Of a DNA stretch of 7,357 bases, positions 1-4,897 are shown one piece after another. Every line of letters begins with the position of its first letter. Positions within the stretch are counted from its first letter, which is position 1. Below the pieces are notes generated by a model. That model did no database searches, was not told the origin of the DNA, and saw only the letters and a program-made list of their open reading frames with translations. The stretch is taken from the NCBI GenBank assembly GCA_019414545.1, contig DXLV01000001.1:76471-83827 (forward strand). Direction: 5' to 3'. The position numbers and the translations under genes are program-made. This DNA comes from Collinsella sp. Lineage in GTDB: Bacteria > Actinomycetota > Coriobacteriia > Coriobacteriales > Coriobacteriaceae.

Positions 1-1
1 G

Positions 2-697
2 GCTCCGACCGCCGATTTGGGCTTTGCGCAGCTCGATCTTTCGCGCGGGGTACGCCAGGGAGCCGGCGAGGTTGTCTACGGCGCCGGTAAAACCGCCGAG
101 CAGATTGCCGCCATTATCGAGGCGCTGCGCGATGCCGGCCAGGAGCGCATCCTGGTCACGCGCCTGGACGCCGAAAAGGCAGCCCGTACCTCGGAGCTCC
201 TCGACAACGGCATCGACCTGGGATATGTCCCGGACGCACAACTCGCCCTCGTGGGCGGCAAGCCCTCCCCCACCGGCAACGGACGCATCGTCGTCGCCTG
301 CGCCGGCACGAGCGACCTGCCCGTTGCCGAGGAAGCCGCGTTGACGGCCGAGTTCTACGGCAACGAAGTCGATCGCCTCTACGACGTGGGTGTCGCCGGC
401 CTGCACCGCCTGCTTGCGCATGCCGAGGAACTTGCCCAGGCACAGGTGGTCATCGCCATCGCCGGCATGGAGGGCGCCCTGGCGAGCGTCATCGGAGGCC
501 TGGTGAGTTGCCCAGTCATCGCCGTCCCCACCAGCGTGGGCTATGGCGCGAACTTTGGCGGCATGGCCGCACTGCTCGCCATGCTCAACTCCTGCGCCAG
601 CGGCGTTTCGGTCGTCAATATCGACAACGGCTTTGGTGCCGCCTACCAGGCAAGTCTTATCAATCATCTGAGCGCCGGCACGTCCTGCGCCCGCTAA
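2..697 (+). CDS. larB: LarB, NaAD carboxylase/hydrolase of nickel-pincer cofactor synthesis (5'-truncated by window edge)
   Basis: LarB carboxylates the pyridinium ring of nicotinic acid adenine dinucleotide and cleaves its phosphoanhydride, giving the dicarboxylated mononucleotide precursor of the LarA cofactor; it is cytosolic. The reading frame is open from base 2, and 231 residues are visible. An in-frame TTG at 17 is not the start, because the LarB-typical segment around ADLGFAQLDLSRG already precedes and spans it; roughly 15-25 N-terminal residues lie outside. The C-terminal half is PurE (AIR carboxylase)-like: VACAGTSDLPVAEEA, AGMEGALASVIGGL, PTSVGYGANFGG, then NSCASGV. The Cys of NSCASGV (fragment residue 198) matches the residue reported to attack the pyridinium ring in Lactobacillus plantarum LarB, and the Glu of AGMEG is also present. 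The stop is TAA; larC follows after 10 bases, so the two are very probably one operon. No frameshift or missing motif is seen. Confidence 0.95.
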   Translation, partial: APTADLGFAQLDLSRGVRQGAGEVVYGAGKTAEQIAAIIEALRDAGQERILVTRLDAEKAARTSELLDNGIDLGYVPDAQLALVGGKPSPTGNGRIVVACAGTSDLPVAEEAALTAEFYGNEVDRLYDVGVAGLHRLLAHAEELAQAQVVIAIAGMEGALASVIGGLVSCPVIAVPTSVGYGANFGGMAALLAMLNSCASGVSVVNIDNGFGAAYQASLINHLSAGTSCAR

Positions 698-707
698 GGA
701 GCATTTC

Positions 708-1628
708 ATGTCCAACCATCAGCACACGCTTATCATCGACGGCACCTCGGGCATCAGCGGCGACATGACCGTTGCGGCCCTGCTCGACCTGGGCGCCAGC
801 GAGGAGCACCTGCGCGAACAGCTCGCCACGCTGCCGGTCGGCGGCTTTGAGATTGCCGTTACACGCGTAAACAAGCATGGCATCGACGCCTGCGACTTTG
901 ATGTTCAGCTGGCAGAGGAGCTCGAGAACCACGATCACGATATGGCCTGGCTCTACGGCAACGAAGCAGCTGTCGAGCATATGCATGAGCATGAGCACCA
1001 CCATCATGACCATGACGAGCACGAACACGAACACTGCCACGAGCATGACCATGAGGGCCACGGTCATGGCCACGAGGGTCACCATCACGCCCACCACCAC
1101 CATCACCACCGTTCTTTGGCGGACGTCACCGCCATCATCGATGGCTCGCAGCTGAGCGATGGCGCCAAGCGTCGTGCGCTCGCCATCTTTACCGCGCTCG
1201 CCGCCGCCGAGGCCAGGGCCCACGGCAAAACGCCCGAGACCGTCATGTTCCACGAGGTGGGCGCCGTCGACTCCATCGTCGACGTCTGCTCTGTCGCCAT
1301 CTGTCTCGATGACCTGGGCATTGAGGACATCGTGGTTGAGTCGCTCTCCGAGGGTCACGGTACCATCCACTGCGCCCACGGCCTCATGCCCATCCCGGTG
1401 CCCGCCGTCGTCAACCTATGCCAAGCAGGCAATATCGCCCTCACGCCCGCACCAGTCGCCGGCGAGCTCGTGACGCCCACGGGCGCCGCCATAGTCGCCG
1501 CACTGCGTACGTCCGAGCACCTGCCGGCCCGCTACCGCATCGAGGCCGTCGGCTACGGCGCCGGTAAGCGCCCCTACGAGGGTTGCTCCGGCACGCTCCG
1601 CTGCCTGCTCGTTGACGCGGACGCATAG
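708..1628 (+). CDS. larC: LarC N-terminal part (LarC1-like), nickel insertion protein with His-rich segment
   Basis: LarC is the nickel insertase (CTP-dependent cyclometallase) that places Ni into the pincer nucleotide for LarA. The ORF has 306 residues. A Shine-Dalgarno TAAGGAG (695-701) overlaps the larB stop and sits 6 bases before the ATG. Family motifs: DGTSGISGDM (11-20), FHEVGAVDSIVD (181-192), MPIPVPA (227-233), GELVTPTGAA (252-261) and VGYGAGK (281-287). Residues 91-134 hold 26 His in 44 positions plus one Cys, a likely nickel-binding or storage segment. The protein stops soon after GYGAGK, where full-length LarC (about 400 residues or more without a His insert) continues into the LarC2 CTP-binding domain. 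In L. plantarum, LarC1 and LarC2 are joined by programmed frameshifting. Here the regulator gene begins 2 bases after the TAG, and I see no LarC2-like sequence in any frame downstream. Either larC2 lies elsewhere or this copy lacks it. The family call is firm; activity of this product alone is uncertain. Confidence 0.92.
   Translation: MSNHQHTLIIDGTSGISGDMTVAALLDLGASEEHLREQLATLPVGGFEIAVTRVNKHGIDACDFDVQLAEELENHDHDMAWLYGNEAAVEHMHEHEHHHHDHDEHEHEHCHEHDHEGHGHGHEGHHHAHHHHHHRSLADVTAIIDGSQLSDGAKRRALAIFTALAAAEARAHGKTPETVMFHEVGAVDSIVDVCSVAICLDDLGIEDIVVESLSEGHGTIHCAHGLMPIPVPAVVNLCQAGNIALTPAPVAGELVTPTGAAIVAALRTSEHLPARYRIEAVGYGAGKRPYEGCSGTLRCLLVDADA
978..1109 (+). other. Histidine-rich low-complexity segment within larC
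   Basis: This stretch encodes larC residues 91-134, mostly alternating His with Glu, Asp or Gly and ending in runs of His (26 His of 44, plus Cys110). Codons alternate between CAT and CAC, so it is not a pure DNA microsatellite, though units such as GAGCATGAC recur and could expand or contract. A nickel-binding role is inferred from composition and from LarC's function. Confidence 0.9.
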
Positions 1629-1630
1629 CC

Positions 1631-2170
1631 ATGGATGCCCGCAAGGCCAAAAGCCGCGCCGCGATCGTCGCGGCGTTCTCCGAGCTCCTGCGCGAGGAGG
1701 ACTACAGCAAGATCACCGTCGGCGACATCATCGCGCGCGCCCACGTAGGCCGCGCGACATTCTACGGCCTCTTCAAGAGCAAAGATGACCTACTGTCCGA
1801 ACTCGTGAGCGACATCTGCACCCACGCCCTCGACGATGATGGCACGCCGCTCGATGATCCGCTCGTACAAGTCGAGCATATCCTCAACAACCTCTGGGAA
1901 CGCCGCCAGGGCGTTCGAGCCCTCGTAGCCGGCGCCGGCTCACGCGTCTTCGCCGACTGCTTACGCAAGACCATCATGTCACGAGCAGCCGAAACCGTCC
2001 CTACCGACCCAAACGGCCCCGCCGCCACTATGGACCGAAGCTTCCTACTACACCACATAGCCTCAAGCTTCGTAGGAATGGTCCAATGGTGGGCCTGGCA
2101 CAACTTCGAAGCCGACAAAGCCGACGTAGCCAAAGACTACCTATCAGCCATACAGCCCCTCTTCAGCTAA
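1631..2170 (+). CDS. TetR/AcrR-family transcriptional regulator, end of the larBC operon
   Basis: The 179-residue protein has a TetR-type N-terminal DNA-binding domain. The helix-turn-helix spans about residues 28-50 (ITVGDIIARAHVGRATFYGLF), followed by KSKDDLLSEL. The C-terminal region, with paired Trp in MVQWWAWHNF near residues 154-163 and a closing DYLSAIQPLF, resembles the TetR_C_8-type ligand-binding region seen in many Firmicutes and actinobacterial regulators. The ATG lies 2 bases after the larC stop with no good Shine-Dalgarno of its own, so translation is probably coupled to larC. Its position suggests control of the lar genes in response to lactate or a related signal. By contrast, the characterised L. 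plantarum lar regulator, LarR, belongs to the Crp/Fnr family. From about base 1960 the codons shift toward A-ending forms (CTA, GTA, ATA, TCA, CGA), unlike the first half. The ligand and operator are unknown. Confidence 0.88.
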   Translation: MDARKAKSRAAIVAAFSELLREEDYSKITVGDIIARAHVGRATFYGLFKSKDDLLSELVSDICTHALDDDGTPLDDPLVQVEHILNNLWERRQGVRALVAGAGSRVFADCLRKTIMSRAAETVPTDPNGPAATMDRSFLLHHIASSFVGMVQWWAWHNFEADKADVAKDYLSAIQPLFS

Positions 2171-2273
2171 GTAAGGCCCCCATCCCAAAGCGCCATCCCA
2201 ACAAAGCGCCCCTCCCATCCATATTCAGATATATATGTTGGGTTGCTTGTTCCAACGCGACTAAGATCCCGCA

Positions 2274-2398
2274 GCTGGCCGCATGGGGTAACTTCCCAGC
2301 GCATTCCGCAGGACGAAAGAACCCCCGCCGCACGAAGTGCGCAGCGGGGGTTCTTTCATGTCCGAGGACGCGCTGGGAAGTTACCCCATGCGGCCAGC
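2274..2398. repeat. Nested palindromic element, copy 1 (between the convergent tetR and larD genes)
   Basis: The outer arms, 2274-2302 and 2370-2398, are perfect reverse complements over 29 bases. Inside them sits a conserved internal loop (ATTCCGCA on the left, GAGGAC on the right). Next comes a 4-bp helix, GGAC 2311-2314 with GTCC 2360-2363, then a 14-bp inner stem (2315-2328 with 2344-2357). The top is a 5-bp hairpin, CGCAC with GTGCG, closed by a GAA loop at 2334-2336. The same architecture recurs at 4748-4874 with different but complementary stem sequences. The element ends 21 bases from the stop codon of the minus-strand gene. No target-site duplication is apparent. Confidence 0.85.
2315..2357. 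terminator. Probable bidirectional intrinsic terminator (inner hairpin of palindrome copy 1)
   Basis: A 14-bp GC-rich stem begins GAAAGAACCCCC and ends GGGGGTTCTTTC, with a further 5-bp hairpin and a GAA loop on top. Each strand ends in TTCTTTC, an interrupted T tract. It lies between converging genes (tetR ends at 2170, the MIP gene at 2420), so it can serve both. Termination is inferred from shape and position. Confidence 0.7.
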
Positions 2399-2419
2399 GG
2401 ACAACTATGTAGCCTTGGA

Positions 2420-3151
2420 CTAGAACATGCCCAAGAAACCATGCACAAACAGCGCGGCCACAATAGCACCGACAAACGGCGCGATGCCAGGAACAAGCAG
2501 GCCGTACTTCCAGTTGTTGTCAGCCTTGTTCTTGATCGGCAGCACCTGATAGGCCATGCGAGGACCAAGGTCACGGGCCTGGTTCATGGCGAAGCCAGTG
2601 ATGCCGCCCATGCCCATGCCAACGGCCCAAACGATCAGGCCAACGCAGATGGCGAGCATCAGAACGTTCTCGCCGGCGCGGCTAGCGGCAGCAAGGATGG
2701 CGCTGATGAACACAAAAGTGCAGATAGCCTCGCAGAAGAAGTTACGGGCATAGTTCGTACCCTCGGTGGTGGGGTTGGTCGAGAAAATGTTGCGCTGGGC
2801 AATGGGGTCGACGACGCCCTCGGAAGCCTTGAACTCATCGGCATACATAAACCAGGCGATTACGGCGCCCACAAAGCCGCCGAGCATATCGGCAATCATG
2901 AAGGGGATGCAGCTGCCCCACGGCACCAAGCCGACGATGCACTGGGCAAGCACCATGGCGGGGTTCATGCACACGGCGCCGCCAAAGACAAACAGGCAGA
3001 CCGAGATGCCAAAAGACCAGGTGGTGATGGCAAACATATGGCCGGAGCCCTGATACTTGGTGCCCTTGAGCACGGTATCGCAGTGCACGCCCACGCCAAA
3101 GACGATCATGAGGGCCGTCGCGCCGAATTCGCAGAGGAGTTTGGTAAGCAT
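2420..3151 (-). CDS. larD: MIP-family aquaglyceroporin, probable LarD-like lactic acid (or glycerol) channel
   Basis: This 243-residue inner-membrane channel has about six hydrophobic segments and the two half-helix loops of the MIP family. The first box is canonical (MNPA, residues 62-65). The second reads MNQARDLGPR (189-198), with Gln191 where NPA has Pro. Aligning by eye to E. coli GlpF, the selectivity filter residues are Trp45, Gly178, Phe187 and Arg193, the same W/G/F/R set as GlpF, which indicates a solute channel rather than a water-only pore. In L. plantarum the lar operon contains an aquaglyceroporin, LarD, that moves D/L-lactic acid; position directly downstream of larA on the same strand (49 bases apart) supports that role here. 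Glycerol uptake is the main alternative. The ATG is preceded by AAGG (3156-3159) at 4 bases. The name larD rests on context plus family, not on a substrate-specific motif. Confidence 0.85.
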   Translation of the reverse strand: MLTKLLCEFGATALMIVFGVGVHCDTVLKGTKYQGSGHMFAITTWSFGISVCLFVFGGAVCMNPAMVLAQCIVGLVPWGSCIPFMIADMLGGFVGAVIAWFMYADEFKASEGVVDPIAQRNIFSTNPTTEGTNYARNFFCEAICTFVFISAILAAASRAGENVLMLAICVGLIVWAVGMGMGGITGFAMNQARDLGPRMAYQVLPIKNKADNNWKYGLLVPGIAPFVGAIVAALFVHGFLGMF

Positions 3152-3200
3152 AAAACCTTATCTTTCTTGTCGGTTATAAACGATTCGTTTAGGCCGCGCA

Positions 3201-4478
3201 CTAGTGCTGCGCAACAACAACGCCCAGGCCATCGGGAATGACGGCAACCTTGGTATCGGCACCCTTCATCTCAAAGGCGAGCTTGAGCGCCTCCTCGATA
3301 GTGTTGACCGGCGTCATGTGCATATCCTTGAGCATCTGGTGATCGCACAGATCGGTGACCATGATCACAGGGTGATGCGCCAGGATGCGGGCAAAGATCT
3401 GGCTCGTCCACTGGTCGGGCAGGGTCTCGTCCTTGGGACGATCGATGCAGGCGCGCTCAAACTCCGCCGGATCGTTGTCGGCGATGTTGTGATAGAAGCC
3501 CTCGCCACCGTGACCGTCGGCACAACCGGCGACGTCGATGATCACGCCGCCCTCGGGAAGCGTGGCCTCGGCAGCGCACATGCCCTTCACGGCCTGATAG
3601 ATGTTCTGATCGAGCGGGTAGCCGCCGTTGGTGGTGATGGCGATCTCGCACTCAACGGGCTCAACGCCAGCAAGGCTCTTCACGAACTCACAGCCAGCCT
3701 CGTGCGCCTTGTGGATGTCGCCGGCAAAGGAGCCGATGACCTCGTGCTTGCCGTTGAGCACCACGTTGAGCACAAAGGCAAGGTGAGCCATCTCGGCGGC
3801 GGCGAACATGTCCTCGCTCACGTGGTTGTGGCACAGGTTGCCGGCACGCGAGTGGGAATCGTTCACAAACTGACCGTTGTGGTTGTACATGATGGTCTTG
3901 TAGCTGGCGATGCCGGGCAGGACGGACTTGCGGCTACCAGAGAAACCGGCAAAGAAATGCGGCTCAATGAAGCCCTCGGCAAGCAGCAGATCGCAATCGG
4001 CAGCAATCTTGTTGATGATGCACTCGCCACCAGAAGGCAGGGTACCGATCTTTTTCATCATGCTGTCGTCGGTCGCGACATGCATGACGATCTCCTCGTT
4101 AGCGACGATCTCCTCGCCGTACTTGTTAACGAGTTCCTCGTGCGTCGAGGGGCGATGCATGCCGGTCGCGACCAGGATGCGCACACGTGCCTCGGGAGCG
4201 GCAGCGTGGATGTGATGCAGCAGAATAGGCATCGTCACACGCGAGGGAACGGGACGCGTATGGTCGGAGCTAATGATAACGATATCCTTCTTGCCAGCAC
4301 AAAGCTCCTCGAGCGAAGGCGAGCCATAAGGGTTGGCAAGCGACTCCTCCACCAGCTCTTCCTGCGATTTCGTGGTCTTAAACTCGTTTTGATGACCTTC
4401 CATCACACCCGCGAAGTTCTTATCCTCGAGTTCCAGATGCAACGTCTTGTGGTCAAACGGCAGTTCACATTCAAACAA
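3201..4478 (-). CDS. larA: LarA, nickel-dependent lactate racemase
   Basis: LarA interconverts L- and D-lactate in the cytosol by hydride transfer, using the nickel-pincer nucleotide bound covalently to a lysine. I choose TTG at 4478 as start. It gives 425 residues against 424 in L. plantarum, and it has GAGGG (4488-4492) 9 bases upstream. It also places every key residue on the L. plantarum number: Asp72 and Arg75 (SSDHTRPVP), His108 (TGMHRPSTHEE), His174 (GFIEPHFFAG), Lys184 (SGSRKSVLPG, the cofactor-bearing lysine), His200 (MYNHNGQF), Gln295 and Lys298 (YQAVKG). The conserved Trp of DQWTSQ is Trp357. An in-frame GTG at 4556 would add 26 residues with no match to the family. All catalytic residues are present, so the enzyme should be active if the cofactor is made. 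The MIP gene follows after 49 bases, likely co-transcribed. The larBC genes are on the opposite strand. I see no convincing -35/-10 pair upstream. Confidence 0.96.
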   Translation of the reverse strand: MFECELPFDHKTLHLELEDKNFAGVMEGHQNEFKTTKSQEELVEESLANPYGSPSLEELCAGKKDIVIISSDHTRPVPSRVTMPILLHHIHAAAPEARVRILVATGMHRPSTHEELVNKYGEEIVANEEIVMHVATDDSMMKKIGTLPSGGECIINKIAADCDLLLAEGFIEPHFFAGFSGSRKSVLPGIASYKTIMYNHNGQFVNDSHSRAGNLCHNHVSEDMFAAAEMAHLAFVLNVVLNGKHEVIGSFAGDIHKAHEAGCEFVKSLAGVEPVECEIAITTNGGYPLDQNIYQAVKGMCAAEATLPEGGVIIDVAGCADGHGGEGFYHNIADNDPAEFERACIDRPKDETLPDQWTSQIFARILAHHPVIMVTDLCDHQMLKDMHMTPVNTIEEALKLAFEMKGADTKVAVIPDGLGVVVAQH

Positions 4479-4487
4479 TGACGAGCG

Positions 4488-4498
4488 CCCTCTTCCTT
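4488..4498 (-). promoter_or_regulatory. Ribosome binding site supporting the TTG start of larA
   Basis: Read on the minus strand this is AAGGAAGAGGG, a purine-rich stretch with two Shine-Dalgarno-like cores. GAGGG (4488-4492) lies 9 bases before the TTG at 4478; AAGGA (4494-4498) lies 15 bases before it. No ATG or GTG in frame lies at suitable spacing, and the nearest ATG is out of frame and runs straight into TGA. Confidence 0.6.
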
Positions 4499-4539
4499 TC
4501 AACTGACACACTAGATAAACCGTTGGAAGGATACGCCGC

Positions 4540-4708
4540 TCACCGAAAAACACCACCGTCTACCGACTCATTAACACAACGTTCATATTTGACCCATAAC
4601 AAAACGACCGCGATCCCAAACAGGACCGCGGCCGCCACAGTCGTAAGGCGAGAAGCGCCAAATGCGCCACCAGGATAGACCCCCTCCAAAACGCGCGAAG
4701 CGCGCCAT
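4540..4708 (-). pseudogene. Possible frameshifted small single-span membrane protein ORF upstream of larA
   Basis: On the minus strand an ATG at 4708 follows a good Shine-Dalgarno (GAGGAGAAGA). That frame opens as MARFARFGGG but runs into TGA at 4583 after 41 Trp- and Arg-rich residues. A second frame, from about 4689 to the stop at 4540, reads like a membrane segment: RLTTVAAAVLFGIAVVLLWV followed by the polar tail KYERCVNES. The two frames would join into a 55-residue protein if the five-C run at 4680-4684 (plus strand) were one base shorter. It may therefore be a decayed gene, a homopolymer-length (phase-variable or sequencing) frameshift, or coincidence in the larA leader. A hairpin with CGCGC/GCGCG arms overlaps its start and offers a non-coding explanation. 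I do not recognise the peptide. Confidence 0.25.
4688..4705 (-). terminator. Weak candidate terminator or attenuator hairpin downstream of ppc
   Basis: On the minus strand, CGCGC-TTC-GCGCG (4692-4704) is followed by TTTT (4688-4691). The stem is short (5 bp) and the T run has only four bases. It lies between palindrome copy 2 and larA, so it could stop leftover read-through from ppc. It overlaps the start of the possible small ORF ending at 4540. Confidence 0.3.
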
Positions 4709-4747
4709 TCTTCTCCTCAACTCTAATCCCTGAAGACCGAGGACGAA

Positions 4748-4874
4748 GGGACCCGATGGGTTTCCCTCTGAATGCATTCCGCAGCACGAAGCCCCCTTAT
4801 CCGCAGCTCCGAAGGAGCAGGATAAGGGGGCTTCAAGTGCGAGGACGCATTCAGAGGGAAACCCTTCGGGTCCC
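4748..4874. repeat. Nested palindromic element, copy 2 (downstream of ppc)
   Basis: The outer arms, 4748-4775 and 4847-4874, match as reverse complements at 27 of 28 positions. Inside are the same internal-loop sequences as in the copy at 2274-2398 (ATTCCGCA at 4776-4783 and GAGGAC at 4841-4846). Then come a 4-bp helix, GCAC 4784-4787 with GTGC 4837-4840, and a 15-bp inner stem (4788-4802 with 4820-4834). The top hairpin is GCTCC with GGAGC, again with a GAA loop (4811-4813). Compared with the other copy, all variable helices have changed on both sides so that pairing is kept. It ends 23 bases from the ppc stop codon. Confidence 0.85.
4788..4834. terminator. Probable intrinsic terminator of ppc (inner hairpin of palindrome copy 2)
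   Basis: The 15-bp stem, GAAGCCCCCTTATCC with GGATAAGGGGGCTTC, carries a 5-bp GAA-loop hairpin on top. The T tract after the stem is weak on both strands (CTTC), so termination may be imperfect or depend on the outer arms. The position, just after the ppc stop on the minus strand, supports a terminator role. Confidence 0.6.
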
Positions 4875-4897
4875 GGTGAGAGCCACAGGGCTATCGA

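Noticed and set aside
660..1379. A 239-codon minus-strand ORF opposite larC with a strongly hydrophobic stretch
   Set aside because: The hydrophobic run of Val and Met is the antisense reading of the CAC/CAT His codons in larC. It is a shadow of a gene with clear family motifs.
1560..1640. Programmed frameshift at the end of larC leading into a larC2
   Set aside because: No LarC2-like sequence follows in any frame; the downstream frame is a TetR regulator from its first residues.
2303..2369. Kink-turn in the internal loop of the palindromes
   Set aside because: The right strand has a GA next to a short GGA helix, but the left strand lacks the matching GA after its three-base bulge (GCA) in either copy.
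2243..3241. A 332-codon plus-strand ORF opposite the MIP channel gene
   Set aside because: It runs through the palindrome and antisense to a clear MIP-family gene; its composition is that of a shadow frame.
3204..4481. A 425-codon plus-strand ORF almost exactly opposite larA
   Set aside because: Long antisense ORFs arise from GC-biased third positions. The larA frame carries all catalytic residues, and the antisense frame shows no recognisable domain.
4583..4708. The 41-residue minus-strand ORF on its own as a gene
   Set aside because: The ribosome binding site is good, but the peptide is rich in Trp, Arg and Gly with no conserved look; it is kept only as half of a possible frameshifted ORF.
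4500..4747. A sigma70-type promoter and a regulator palindrome upstream of larA
   Set aside because: Minus-strand candidates such as TTGTTA, TATCTA and GTTAAT do not pair at 16-18 base spacing, and the best inverted repeat is too imperfect to report.
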